From the IMG/VR virus record IMGVR_UViG_3300029911_000002, positions 1-64,000 of that record: DNA of 64,000 nt; one strand, given 5' to 3'. Each line of letters opens with the position of its first letter. The first letter of the stretch is position 1. This DNA comes from a virus. The position numbers were made by a program, and so were the translations under genes. Of the stretch, positions 40,003 to 48,799 are shown piece after piece. A model generated the notes under the pieces. That model was not told the origin of the DNA, did no database searches, and worked only from the letters and a program-made list of their open reading frames with translations.

Positions 40003-40455
40003 TTATAAATTAAATTTACTTGCTTCTTTTTTTAGTTTATATTGTTTATATTGTTCTGGATATTTGTCAATAATTTCTTTTCTATATTTATAATTTAAAA
40101 CATCAAAAAAATCTTCATCATTTACATTATCTTTTATGTTCCAATTTGCACCTGCTTTTATTAATTCATTCATAATTTGAATATTACTATAATATGAAGT
40201 ATACCATAAAGCTGTTCTATTTAAATTATTAGTCAAATCTAAAATAGCTCCTGCTTTTATTAATTCTTTAACTCCTTCTAAAAAATCTTTATTAACTGAT
40301 GTTATTAATGGAGTATTACCTTCCATTGTTTTGGAGTTTATATCAACATCAGTTTTTTCAATCAATTCCTTAATTTCTTCAATATTTTTAGTTCTAATAT
40401 AAAAATATAGATTATCATTATTATAATTATTTTCAAATTTTTTTAAGTATTTCAT
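40003..40455 (-). CDS. Ankyrin-repeat leader/KFN-tail protein
   Basis: 150 residues: leader MKYLKKFEN, three to four ankyrin repeats (GNTPLITSVNKDFLEGVKEL, NRTALWYTSYYSNIQIMNEL) and tail KLKKEASKFNL. Ankyrin repeats bind other proteins. Last gene of the nine-gene overlapping array 40003-43816. Confidence 0.8.
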   Translation of the reverse strand: MKYLKKFENNYNNDNLYFYIRTKNIEEIKELIEKTDVDINSKTMEGNTPLITSVNKDFLEGVKELIKAGAILDLTNNLNRTALWYTSYYSNIQIMNELIKAGANWNIKDNVNDEDFFDVLNYKYRKEIIDKYPEQYKQYKLKKEASKFNL

Positions 40456-40943
40456 ATGTTAAATTTACCTGCTTCTTTTTTAAGTTTATATTCTTCATAT
40501 TTTTTAGGATAATTATCAATTATATATTGTAATATTATTGGATTTGAACTATTAATTCTACTAAAAATATCTAATCCTTTTATATTTTTAGTATTAAGAT
40601 CAATTCCAGATTTCATTATTAAATCAATAATATTATCAATTTTAAATTTATATGTGGTATAATTCCATTGATTATTATCTACAATATGAAATAAGCAATT
40701 TTCATTAACTCTATTTGTTAAATTTACATCTGCTCCACTCTCAATTAACAATTTAATGATACTATAATTTAATTTAATTACAGCCTTAATTAATGGAGTT
40801 CTACTTTTACTAGAATCAAAGCAATTAACATTAGCTCCATCTGTTATTAATTCTCTTACTTTTTGTAAAGATGATTTAGATTCAGAATATTTTAATAATT
40901 CATCATCTAATTCTTTCTGAGTATATGTTATTAAATGTTTCAT
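40452..40943 (-). CDS. Ankyrin-repeat leader/KFN-tail protein
   Basis: 163 residues: divergent leader MKHLITYTQKELDDE, ankyrin repeats (SRTPLIKAVIKLNYSIIKLL; NENCLFHIVDNN), tail KLKKEAGKFNI. Stop overlaps the next ATG. Confidence 0.8.
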   Translation of the reverse strand: MKHLITYTQKELDDELLKYSESKSSLQKVRELITDGANVNCFDSSKSRTPLIKAVIKLNYSIIKLLIESGADVNLTNRVNENCLFHIVDNNQWNYTTYKFKIDNIIDLIMKSGIDLNTKNIKGLDIFSRINSSNPIILQYIIDNYPKKYEEYKLKKEAGKFNI

Positions 40944-41458
40944 ATGTTAAATTTATTTGCTTCTTTTTTAAGTTTGTATTTTTCATATTGCGTAGGATAT
41001 TTATTCATAATTTCTTTTGAATGTTTTATAGTTAAATAATCAAGAAATTCCAATTCATATTTATTAATAATATTCCAATCAGCTCCTTCTTCTATTAATA
41101 ATTCCATAACATCATAATGATGTCTATCTGCAGCCCATATTAATGCACTTTTATTATCACAATCAACATAATCAATATTGGCGCCAGCATTCAATAGTTC
41201 TGTTGATATTTGTGCATATAAATTATAATATTTAGATATATTATTTTTTATATAACAACTTAAAATTGAACATTTAATTAACGGAGTTCTATTCATCCAA
41301 TTTACATCAATATTATCAATAATACATCCATTATCAATAGCATTTCTTATTTTTTTTAATAATTTTATAGCATCTGATTCATAATATATTTCATCTTCTA
41401 AAATATAATTCAAATCAGAATTCATTATAGAAATCTCAAATTTTTTTAAATATTTCAT
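40940..41458 (-). CDS. Ankyrin-repeat leader/KFN-tail protein
   Basis: 172 residues: MKYLKKFEI leader, ankyrin repeats (NRTPLIKCSILSC; NKSALIWAADRHHYDVMELL; GADWN), tail KLKKEANKFNI. Confidence 0.8.
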   Translation of the reverse strand: MKYLKKFEISIMNSDLNYILEDEIYYESDAIKLLKKIRNAIDNGCIIDNIDVNWMNRTPLIKCSILSCYIKNNISKYYNLYAQISTELLNAGANIDYVDCDNKSALIWAADRHHYDVMELLIEEGADWNIINKYELEFLDYLTIKHSKEIMNKYPTQYEKYKLKKEANKFNI

Positions 41459-41961
41459 AAGTTAAATTGTTTTGCTAATTTTCTATCTGGATATTTATTA
41501 TAAAACCAATTCCAATAACCTTCCAAATCATTATATGGTAAATTATTATTATAACATTGAAATTGTGTTACAGATTCTGGTAATTCTGGCAATTCAGATA
41601 AATTATTATTCTCGCATAAAAAATATTCTAAATTACTTGGTAATTCTGGCAATTCTTCTAAATTATTACCACCACAAGATAAATTTATTAATGATTTTGG
41701 TAATTTAGGCAATGTTTTTAATTTATTCTCATGAATATATAATCCTGTTAATGTATCTGGTAATTCTGGCAACGTTTTTAATTCATTATTACCACAAAAT
41801 AATTCTTCTAAATTACTTGGTAATTCTGGTAATGATTTTAATTTATTGTGATGACAATCTAAATATGTTAATGTATCTGATAATTCAGGTAAAGACGTTA
41901 AACCTTTATTAGCAAGATTGAGTTTTGTTATTATATTTTCAAATCTTTTTATATATTTCAT
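41455..41961 (-). CDS. Leucine-rich-repeat leader/KFN-tail protein
   Basis: 168 residues: MKYIKRFEN leader, then six 20-residue repeats of the form L-x-x-L-P-E-L-P-x-x-L-x-x-L-x-C-x-x-N-x (~18-140), then LPYNDLEGYWNWFYN and tail LAKQFNL. The 20-residue LPxLP type is that of secreted effectors such as YopM/IpaH, though also found elsewhere. Sits among ankyrin genes with the same ends, so the middles look interchangeable. Confidence 0.85.
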   Translation of the reverse strand: MKYIKRFENIITKLNLANKGLTSLPELSDTLTYLDCHHNKLKSLPELPSNLEELFCGNNELKTLPELPDTLTGLYIHENKLKTLPKLPKSLINLSCGGNNLEELPELPSNLEYFLCENNNLSELPELPESVTQFQCYNNNLPYNDLEGYWNWFYNKYPDRKLAKQFNL

Positions 41962-42335
41962 ATGTTAAATTTATTTGTATCTTTAAGATATGGTAATGCT
42001 TCTTTACTTGTTAACTTCCATTTTGAATTTAATGTTGTAATATTTCTAATTTTATCAAGTGTCATACTTGATAAAATATTAGGTTGTATATATCTATCTA
42101 TCTTAAAATCAATTTTCATAAGAATATTATATTCCTGTACATTAGCTGCATAAGCTATAATTTTAATAAAACTTTTATGATAAAATATATCATAATCTAT
42201 ATTATTTTCATCTAAAATATCAATGTGCTCATATAGATCTTCATATACATTTTCATATTCAAAATATGTTTTAAACATTATATTATATCCATTTCTATCT
42301 ATTTTCTTATCTTCATATTCTTTTATATATTTCAT
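41958..42335 (-). CDS. Leader/KFN-tail protein, unknown middle
   Basis: 125 residues: MKYIKEYED leader, a helical middle (FKTYFEYENVYEDLYEHIDI), a region resembling a degenerate ankyrin stack (IKIIAYAANVQEYNILMKID), tail KDTNKFNI. Confidence 0.75.
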   Translation of the reverse strand: MKYIKEYEDKKIDRNGYNIMFKTYFEYENVYEDLYEHIDILDENNIDYDIFYHKSFIKIIAYAANVQEYNILMKIDFKIDRYIQPNILSSMTLDKIRNITTLNSKWKLTSKEALPYLKDTNKFNI

Positions 42336-42760
42336 AAGTTAAATTTATTTGTAGCGTTATTTAATTCCCATTGATAATATGTAGTTTCTTTTAATTCTTC
42401 AAATTTATCTTGAGAAACTTTTAACGATGATGATATAAATATTTTTTCAAATGAAGAAGGATATGTGTTTATTATTTCCCTTCCAATATGAATTTTTTCA
42501 TTTTCTTTTAATTCATGTTGATCTAGTTCACATATATAAGAAATAATATCTACATTCAGTTGAATACATTCATCAAAAATTTTTGGAGATAAAATTCTGC
42601 ATAGTGCTAAATAATTATTTTGCTTGTTAAATTTCCAATTATAACTACCGGATTTATATATCATATAAAATCCTGAAGGATATTCAGTTATAAAATCATT
42701 AAATTGAATTTTTGATTTTATTTTATCTTTATAATTCTCATATATTTTAATATATTTCAT
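42332..42760 (-). CDS. Leader/KFN-tail protein, unknown middle
   Basis: 142 residues: MKYIKIYEN leader, basic start, helical body (NNYLALCRILSPKIFDECIQ), tail NNATNKFNL. Middle resembles the preceding gene weakly in length and helical pattern. Confidence 0.75.
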   Translation of the reverse strand: MKYIKIYENYKDKIKSKIQFNDFITEYPSGFYMIYKSGSYNWKFNKQNNYLALCRILSPKIFDECIQLNVDIISYICELDQHELKENEKIHIGREIINTYPSSFEKIFISSSLKVSQDKFEELKETTYYQWELNNATNKFNL

Positions 42761-43101
42761 AAGTTAAATTTTTCTTCTGCTTCTTTTTTAATTAAATAGT
42801 TATTATATTCATTTGGATAATTTTTTATAATATTTTCATATTGCTTATCAGTCAATAAATATGTAAAATAGTAACCTTTATTATTTTTAACATTCCAATC
42901 TGCTCCTGCTTCAATTAAAATGTTAACTATCTGCATATAATCATGCTGTGCTGCATAAAATAATGGAGTACGACCATCAATAGCTTTAATATTTATATCA
43001 GTGCCAGTACGAATTAAATGTTTAATTCTATTAATATCACCTTTTAAAATTGCATTAAATAAATCAATGCCTTTATCTTCAAATAATTTTATATATTTCA
43101 T
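42757..43101 (-). CDS. Ankyrin-repeat leader/KFN-tail protein
   Basis: 114 residues: MKYIKLFED leader, two clean ankyrin repeats (LFNAILKGDINRIKHLIRTG; GRTPLFYAAQHDYMQIVNIL), GADWNVKNNKG and tail KKEAEEKFNL. Confidence 0.82.
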   Translation of the reverse strand: MKYIKLFEDKGIDLFNAILKGDINRIKHLIRTGTDINIKAIDGRTPLFYAAQHDYMQIVNILIEAGADWNVKNNKGYYFTYLLTDKQYENIIKNYPNEYNNYLIKKEAEEKFNL

Positions 43102-43409
43102 ATGTTAAATTTATTTATATTCTTCCAAAGTTCTGGATCAGTTGACATTCTAAAAAATGGTTCTTCTTTAAAATTATTATGAGTTATCCAATTTTCAACA
43201 GTAAATTTATTAATATCACTAGATCCATTATAATATCTAAATGGTGGATATTCTAAATCTTCTATTTTTGCAAATGTATATGTGATTCCATTATAATCAA
43301 TTAATTTAACTAAATATTTTTTATTTTTATTATAATTACTATTAAAACTATAATATGATCCAATATTAAGATTTAATTCTATTTTTTCAAATGTTTTTAT
43401 ATATTTCAT
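43098..43409 (-). CDS. Leader/KFN-tail protein, unknown middle
   Basis: 103 residues: MKYIKTFEK leader, beta-rich middle (GSYYSFNSNYNKNKKYLVKL), tail NINKFNI. Confidence 0.75.
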   Translation of the reverse strand: MKYIKTFEKIELNLNIGSYYSFNSNYNKNKKYLVKLIDYNGITYTFAKIEDLEYPPFRYYNGSSDINKFTVENWITHNNFKEEPFFRMSTDPELWKNINKFNI

Positions 43410-43816
43410 ATGTTAAATTTATTTGAACTTATTATCAAATCAAAATCATCTTTATTTATTTGATTTATTATATAATCAACATGTTTAGCTGTTATGCTAA
43501 ATGTATATATACAATTATATTCATTTTTAACTAAATCTAATCCATCTATAGTTTCAAAATATTCTTCAATAATATTAAATTCATCATGAATATTTGATAA
43601 TTTCAAATAAGTTTCTCCTAATATTATAGCAAATTCAAATGTTGTTGAAGAAGGTGTCTTTGAATAAAAAGATATTTCATTATGATATTTATATATTTTA
43701 TTATAATTTGAAGTTAGATTAAAATCTAATGATAATATAAAATTTACTAAAAAATTCATAAAATAAGCACTATTATCAGTTAAATCATATTTCTCAAATG
43801 TTTTTATATATTTCAT
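43406..43816 (-). CDS. Leader/KFN-tail protein, unknown middle
   Basis: 136 residues: MKYIKTFEK leader, mixed alpha/beta middle (AYFMNFLVNFILSLDFNLTS), tail ISSNKFNI. First gene of the array; a short AT-rich repeat (TTATTTATTATTT) separates it from the PPK2 gene. Confidence 0.75.
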   Translation of the reverse strand: MKYIKTFEKYDLTDNSAYFMNFLVNFILSLDFNLTSNYNKIYKYHNEISFYSKTPSSTTFEFAIILGETYLKLSNIHDEFNIIEEYFETIDGLDLVKNEYNCIYTFSITAKHVDYIINQINKDDFDLIISSNKFNI

Positions 43817-43834
43817 ATTATTATTTATTATTTA

Positions 43835-45484
43835 TTATTTATTATTATTATTTAACTTTTCAATTGCTTCATTCATAATATCATCTGTTATACCTAATTC
43901 ATGAGTGGTTTTAACAATATGTTTTTTATTAAATACATCATATAAATCATGCTTATTATCATCTATAATTATAAAATTACTAACTATTTTATTATTTTTC
44001 AACCAATCTTTTATATCGGCACCTCTTTTTTTAGATTTGTCATTTGGAACACAGTCATATATTTTATATTTAAAACCTGCTTTTTTCATCATATCTTCTA
44101 TTTTACTTTTAGGTTTATCATCTCTATATGATGAAGATAAAACAACTTTAGCATCTGTTTTTTCAATTATTGTGTTTAAATTACTCATGGCAGTTTTACT
44201 CCATTTATCAGGCTCATTAAAAAATTTATGATAATTTACATCAGAATTTTTATTATAAGGAATAAGTGGTCCATCAATATCTTCAAATATTACTTTTATT
44301 CCTCCATCTTTTTCTTTTTCTTTATCTTTTTCAATAGTTTTTATTATACCATTAAATGATTCTAATCTGGAATAATTTTCATCATCTGCATCTATTATTA
44401 TCCAAGGAGCATTTTTAGTATTTGTTTTTTTGAAAATTTCATTTATATATTTAGTAAATTCGTCCCATTTATCTAAAGTTTGTTCATCATTCTTACTAAA
44501 TTTCCAATATTTTAATGGGTTAGATTTTCTTAATTCAAACCTCATTTTTTGTACATCCTGAGATATAGAAAACCATATTTTTATAAGTATTATATCATCA
44601 TCAATTAATTTATCTTCAAAATTATTGACTTCTTTCATGAATTTATTATATTTATCTTCATTTGAATATCCCATTACAGGTTCTACATAACCTCTTGTAT
44701 ACCAAGATCTATCAAAGAACACAATTTCACCGTTTTTAGGTAACACTTTTTCATATCTTTCAAACCAATTATCACTTTCTTCTTCTGAAGGAATACCAAA
44801 AGTTTGAACTTTAAAATGCTTAGGATCAAGAAATCTTGTTATATTTCTAATTGCAGATCCTTTTCCTGCTGCATCTCTACCTTCAAATATAATTAACACT
44901 TTTTTATTATTATATACAATCCACTCTTGTAATTTCAATAATTCTATTTGATATTTATATTTTGTTTTTTGATAATCATCAAAAGGTACTTTATTTATTT
45001 TAATATCTATTTTATTATATGGTTCATATGACTTATCAGTTTCAATTTTATTGTAGAAAAATTCATAAGTGTTATCTATATATCTATCAACATTATCAAG
45101 ATATGCTTTGAAAACACTATCTGCATTCTTTATATTAATATCAAATGAATTTGTTATAGAATATATTTTTAGAATATCATTAGCAAATTTACCTAATCTC
45201 ATCTGTTTAATTATATCATCATCTACATTATTTAAAAAATCTTTAAATAAATCTTTAAATTTACCCATAGTATTTTTATTATAATTATTTAATAAATATG
45301 TTTTATATGATTCTAAATCTTCTTTAATTTGAGTTTTATAGAAATCTAATGTGTATTTTTTATCAATAGATTGCTTCAAATTTATAATTAAGCTTTTAAA
45401 AGAATGAATAAGGTTTTCCAATTCATCTTTACTACGATGAAAAAAAGCTTCATTTAGTTTATTATAATCATTATAGTTTAACAT
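43835..45484 (-). CDS. PPK2 polyphosphate kinase fused to an RNA-repair-type HAD domain
   Basis: 549 residues in three parts. (1) ~1-160: leader MLNYNDYNKLNEAFF (L-N-E/A, a possible prohead-protease site) and a helical region. (2) ~170-380: PPK2 domain with Walker A FEGRDAAGKGSAIR, FGIPSEEESDNWFERY, Walker B FFDRSWYTRGYVEPVMG and a lid with MRFELRKSNPLKYWKFS. PPK2 makes NTP from NDP (or NDP from NMP) with polyphosphate. (3) ~390-549: HAD domain with VIFEDIDGPLIP and VVLSSSYRDD, as in the HAD domain of 'Swiss army knife' RNA repair proteins; the nucleophile position reads E-D-I-D-G. I know of no described protein with this fusion. Confidence 0.88.
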   Translation of the reverse strand: MLNYNDYNKLNEAFFHRSKDELENLIHSFKSLIINLKQSIDKKYTLDFYKTQIKEDLESYKTYLLNNYNKNTMGKFKDLFKDFLNNVDDDIIKQMRLGKFANDILKIYSITNSFDINIKNADSVFKAYLDNVDRYIDNTYEFFYNKIETDKSYEPYNKIDIKINKVPFDDYQKTKYKYQIELLKLQEWIVYNNKKVLIIFEGRDAAGKGSAIRNITRFLDPKHFKVQTFGIPSEEESDNWFERYEKVLPKNGEIVFFDRSWYTRGYVEPVMGYSNEDKYNKFMKEVNNFEDKLIDDDIILIKIWFSISQDVQKMRFELRKSNPLKYWKFSKNDEQTLDKWDEFTKYINEIFKKTNTKNAPWIIIDADDENYSRLESFNGIIKTIEKDKEKEKDGGIKVIFEDIDGPLIPYNKNSDVNYHKFFNEPDKWSKTAMSNLNTIIEKTDAKVVLSSSYRDDKPKSKIEDMMKKAGFKYKIYDCVPNDKSKKRGADIKDWLKNNKIVSNFIIIDDNKHDLYDVFNKKHIVKTTHELGITDDIMNEAIEKLNNNNK

Positions 45485-45573
45485 TAGGCACTAATATTTT
45501 TATTTGTATTATATATAAAAAAATAAGATCGTTATTTTATATTAAACTATTTTTATTTATGAATAATTATTTA

Positions 45574-45581
45574 TATCTTTG
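45574..45581 (+). promoter_or_regulatory. Promoter -7 box
   Basis: TATCTTTG, with a T-rich but non-consensus -33 region, upstream of the gene at 45665. Confidence 0.45.
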
Positions 45582-45664
45582 TAATCTTAAATATTTTTAA
45601 TGCTTATGATAAAAAAATATCATAAATATTATATTAAACTTTATATTAATTAAAAAATAAAAAT

Positions 45665-46111
45665 ATGAAAAATATTGAAAAAACTAAATTTGAAATTAAT
45701 AGTATAGACTTTAGTAATTTGAATGACACTGATTCAAATAATTTAAAAATAGAGTTATTGAAATATAATGATGATGAATTAAAAGAATTATTATTATATA
45801 TAATGGACGATAAATTATCAATAAACATAAATATGGATAGTGATCCAAATTTAAAAATACTATTTGATGATAAAAGAATTATGAATATTCTTGAAACCAT
45901 GTATGATGAAAATAAAAAAGAAATGGATAATATAGAAAAAAATACTCCAAATTTTAAAGCTATATTATGCGTTGGATTAGGATATGATATTTCAGGGTTG
46001 ACTGATGAAAATATTAAAAATATTCTTGAAAATGAATTTGGTGATAAATCAAAAATGATATTAACAGCAATGAGATTAGCATTCAAATTTGGTAAATGCT
46101 CTAATGAATAA
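45665..46111 (+). CDS. Hypothetical acidic protein, 148 aa
   Basis: Not recognised. Opens MKNIEKTKFEINSIDFSNL; alpha-helical, acidic, with NFKAILCVGLGYDISGL (~98-114) near the middle. Preceded by a TATCTTTG box and followed by a terminator, so it is its own transcription unit. The complementary strand is also open over this stretch but that ORF looks like a shadow. Confidence 0.68.
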   Translation: MKNIEKTKFEINSIDFSNLNDTDSNNLKIELLKYNDDELKELLLYIMDDKLSININMDSDPNLKILFDDKRIMNILETMYDENKKEMDNIEKNTPNFKAILCVGLGYDISGLTDENIKNILENEFGDKSKMILTAMRLAFKFGKCSNE

Positions 46112-46128
46112 TAAAATAATATTTATTA

Positions 46129-46160
46129 AAAAAGTTCAAGTAAATTACTTGAACTTTTTT
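46129..46160. terminator. Bidirectional terminator
   Basis: AAAAAGTTCAAGTAA and TTACTTGAACTTTTT, nearly perfect stem with A-run before and T-run after; lies between convergent genes 45665 and 46165. Confidence 0.85.
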
Positions 46161-46164
46161 GTTT

Positions 46165-46764
46165 TTATAGTTTTCTATTTTTTATTTTGTAAAATTGAAA
46201 ATCATTTGGTAAATTTTTATTTGGAAAATAATAAGTTAATGTATCATTAGTAGGCGATATTATTTGTTTGTAAAATCCATTAGGAACATGAGCACCAGAT
46301 TTTAGAATTAATAAATTTCCAGTAAAATCTAATACAACTTTAACTGTCAATTTTTTATATTTAGTAAATAGAGTAGTTCTTTCATAGTTTTCTAAATGTT
46401 CCCATGTTACTCTATTTAATGTATAATATTGCAAAGAGCAATTTAAATATGAAAATGTTTCATATAAATGATTTTTAGTATCAGAAAAAGTTGCGGCTGG
46501 AGCTAAATGTCCTTTATCCCATACATTATTCAAATAATCCGCATTAGTTGAAGTAATTATACCTGGAACTTCATAAAAATCCATTCCTGCTCTTGAAACA
46601 TTCTTTGTCACATTAGTTATATAATAAATAACCCAATTAGGTTGCTTATATACCTCATTGTATGATACAGTATAAATGTCGTTTTTGACTATAACATTAG
46701 TTCTTTGAGAAAAAGAAAATAATGTTGCAAACATAAAAATTAATAATATTGATAATTTTTTCAT
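46165..46764 (-). CDS. Secreted DNA/RNA non-specific endonuclease (NUC1 family)
   Basis: 199 residues. Signal peptide MKKLSILLIFMFATLFSFSQ, then DKGHLAPAATF (~83-93), which is the D-R-G-H-x-A-P-A active-site motif with K for R. It continues NCSLQYYTLNRVTWEHLENY (~108-127), matching the N-x-x-P-Q-x-x-x-x-N-x-x-x-W-x-x-L-E metal-binding block. These Mg2+ endonucleases cut DNA and RNA without sequence preference. Export suggests attack on extracellular or periplasmic DNA, for instance competing phage DNA or a biofilm matrix. Confidence 0.88.
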   Translation of the reverse strand: MKKLSILLIFMFATLFSFSQRTNVIVKNDIYTVSYNEVYKQPNWVIYYITNVTKNVSRAGMDFYEVPGIITSTNADYLNNVWDKGHLAPAATFSDTKNHLYETFSYLNCSLQYYTLNRVTWEHLENYERTTLFTKYKKLTVKVVLDFTGNLLILKSGAHVPNGFYKQIISPTNDTLTYYFPNKNLPNDFQFYKIKNRKL

Positions 46765-46822
46765 AAGATTTTTTATTTTATATATTAATATATATAAGTA
46801 TCAAAAATAAAATTTATAAAAT

Positions 46823-47122
46823 ATGAAATATATAAAAACTTTTGAATTCGTTAGCAGAGAAGTAGATTTACCAATAGGATATTATGTTATTCCTGCTCTT
46901 AAAGGAATAAATTATGATATTCAATATAAAAATAAAATCAGTAATAATATTTTTCAAATAATAAATAAAAGTAAGACACAATTTAAAATTGATTTTAAAG
47001 ATTATTATCATGAAGATGGGTTTTGGATTGACAAAAAAGATGTTTATAAATTCTCAGGAAGTAAAAAAGTACTACAAGATAAATTGGAATTAATGAAACA
47101 AACGAATAAATTTAACTTATGA
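46823..47122 (+). CDS. Leader/KFN-tail protein
   Basis: 99 residues: MKYIKTFEF leader, beta-rich middle (DLPIGYYVIPALKGINYDIQ), tail MKQTNKFNL. One of only two array-type genes on the plus strand. Stop and next start overlap (TTATGATAA). Confidence 0.76.
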   Translation: MKYIKTFEFVSREVDLPIGYYVIPALKGINYDIQYKNKISNNIFQIINKSKTQFKIDFKDYYHEDGFWIDKKDVYKFSGSKKVLQDKLELMKQTNKFNL

Positions 47123-47511
47123 TAACAAATTTTAAACTATATGAAATAATAAAAAAATCTCCAACTAAAAAAGCATTAGCAAGAGATTATAAAATAGGAG
47201 ATTATGTTATATGTGAATGTAAAACATCATTTACATTTCCTGAACTTCCTGAACTTAATGAATTTACATTGAATAATATCGGACAAATAATAGATATTTT
47301 GGATATAAGAAGACGTAGTGATATTTATGTTGTTCAATTTGATTATATTCCAGAAATATTAAGACCTGGATTCCAAATCAAATATAATAAAGCTGATATA
47401 AATAAAAAATATGAAAATTCAATAACTTTTAATAGAGAAGATATAAAATATTTATCAGATGATAAATCAGATTTAGAAACATTAATATCAGCAAATAAAT
47501 TTAATTTATAA
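47119..47511 (+). CDS. Leader/KFN-tail protein (divergent leader)
   Basis: 130 residues: leader MITNFKLYEIIKK, SH3-like middle (DYKIGDYVICECKTSFTFPE), LSDDKSDLE segment and tail ISANKFNL, as in the genes at 33960 and 54362. Leader differs while tail is kept. Confidence 0.76.
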   Translation: MITNFKLYEIIKKSPTKKALARDYKIGDYVICECKTSFTFPELPELNEFTLNNIGQIIDILDIRRRSDIYVVQFDYIPEILRPGFQIKYNKADINKKYENSITFNREDIKYLSDDKSDLETLISANKFNL

Positions 47512-47512
47512 T

Positions 47513-48052
47513 TTATTTATATAAAATATTTTTCATATTTTTTGCATTATCTGATTGACCATCAAACGCTTCTACTTCCCAAGGACGTTGATCATAATTC
47601 ATATCTGATATATCAACCACTTCATTCAACCATAAATATGCACCACTTTTGCTAATGATTAATGTTTTATCATAATATTGTTTTAAATGAATTAATTCAT
47701 GAGATAATATAGTAATATTTTGACTTCTATCATAATTTCCAATAAGAATATAATATATATCATTAGAATCCACTATATATGCTTTTAATTCAATATCTTC
47801 TCCATTAATTTCTTCTGATGTCTGTTGAATATTTTTAATTATAACAGTTACGGTATCAATTTTAAGTGATCTTAGTCCTGATTCTACTATAGTATCTAAA
47901 TATGATTTATTAGTTAAATTATAAATATGATGATATTTATAAAATTCAATTTTATCAAATGGTTTATCTTTAACTGTAGATAATTTATAAATTATAAATG
48001 TAACTATTAGTAAAGATAAAATTATTATTCCAATTTTTATTATTTTGCTCAT
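47513..48052 (-). CDS. Membrane-anchored zinc-peptidase-like protein
   Basis: 179 residues. One N-terminal membrane helix (KIGIIILSLLIVTFIIYKL), then ILSHELIHLKQYYD (~133-146), an H-E-x-x-H zinc-binding motif, followed by a C-terminal W-E-V-E-A-F-D segment with a Glu that could be the third ligand. The layout resembles small M48/M78-like or SprT-like zincins, but the family is not certain. It faces the periplasm if the helix is an anchor. Confidence 0.7.
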   Translation of the reverse strand: MSKIIKIGIIILSLLIVTFIIYKLSTVKDKPFDKIEFYKYHHIYNLTNKSYLDTIVESGLRSLKIDTVTVIIKNIQQTSEEINGEDIELKAYIVDSNDIYYILIGNYDRSQNITILSHELIHLKQYYDKTLIISKSGAYLWLNEVVDISDMNYDQRPWEVEAFDGQSDNAKNMKNILYK

Positions 48053-48576
48053 TTGTGAGTTATTTTTTTTAAAGATTCAATTATTAAATTTATATTAGCA
48101 TTAATCCAACCGCATAATTGATTAGATATTATATTCTCAGTTTCTCTATCCTTTTTAGCTAAATTTAACCAATATGATAAAGGTTTTACTGCTAAATTAT
48201 ATTTATTACCACCTAACCATAAAGAATTGATTGTAGCAGAATATTTATTTGTTGATCTATTTATTCCATTTGGATTAACTTCTATGTTTTTTATTACATT
48301 AAATATAGTATTTGTAGGATCTGATTTTTTTAATTGAATTATCATTGCTTCATCTTCAATAATCTCATCATTAATGAGTCTATTTAGAGAATTTATTGAT
48401 ATTATTGATTTAGTAACTACTTGTTCAGTTAATTTACCAATAGGTAATAATAAATTTTTAAGTTGTTCTATTAATTTATTTGCTTTTATTCCTGCGTTAT
48501 ACCTAGTATTTTCAGGAGTAAAACCATCAGTTAGTACATCTTCATTGTATTTATCAAAACTTTTTATATTTTTCAT
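48049..48576 (-). CDS. Hypothetical protein with capsid-type leader
   Basis: 175 residues: MKNIKSFDKYNEDVLTDGF leader, similar to the M-K-x-x-K-x-F leaders of the tagged arrays but without a KFN tail. The body is helical (KANKLIEQLKNLLLPIGKL) with a central beta region. Overlaps the peptidase gene by 4 bases. Possible virion or prohead protein. Confidence 0.68.
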   Translation of the reverse strand: MKNIKSFDKYNEDVLTDGFTPENTRYNAGIKANKLIEQLKNLLLPIGKLTEQVVTKSIISINSLNRLINDEIIEDEAMIIQLKKSDPTNTIFNVIKNIEVNPNGINRSTNKYSATINSLWLGGNKYNLAVKPLSYWLNLAKKDRETENIISNQLCGWINANINLIIESLKKITHK

Positions 48577-48609
48577 AATACCATATATATTAAAAAATAA
48601 AAATCAAAT

Positions 48610-48783
48610 ATGCAGGACGATAAAAAATGGTTAGAAGATATTAATGACGATATGATATGTGAAGTTTGTGGGCATAAAAATAAAAATTGTACATGTAAAA
48701 CTCAAAGAACTAATAATATAATTATGACAATTGGCGTTATTCTTCTTGTGTTAGCTTTTCTTGCATTAGAATTTTTAGTATAA
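48610..48783 (+). CDS. Small zinc-finger membrane protein, 57 aa
   Basis: MQDDKKWLEDINDDMICEVC start; Cys pattern C-E-V-C ... C-T-C (~17, 20, 27, 29), then one membrane helix (IIMTIGVILLVLAFLALEFL). Function unknown. Confidence 0.62.
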   Translation: MQDDKKWLEDINDDMICEVCGHKNKNCTCKTQRTNNIIMTIGVILLVLAFLALEFLV

Positions 48784-48799
48784 AAATAAAATAAATAAT

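Noticed and set aside
41472-41912. Plus-strand ORFs opposite the LRR gene
   Set aside because: Their repeats mirror the LRR codons of the minus-strand gene; shadow frames.
45646-46086. Minus-strand ORF opposite 45665
   Set aside because: Low-complexity Phe/Ser/Ile-rich translation typical of the complement of a Lys/Asn-rich gene; the plus-strand ORF has a promoter box and terminator.
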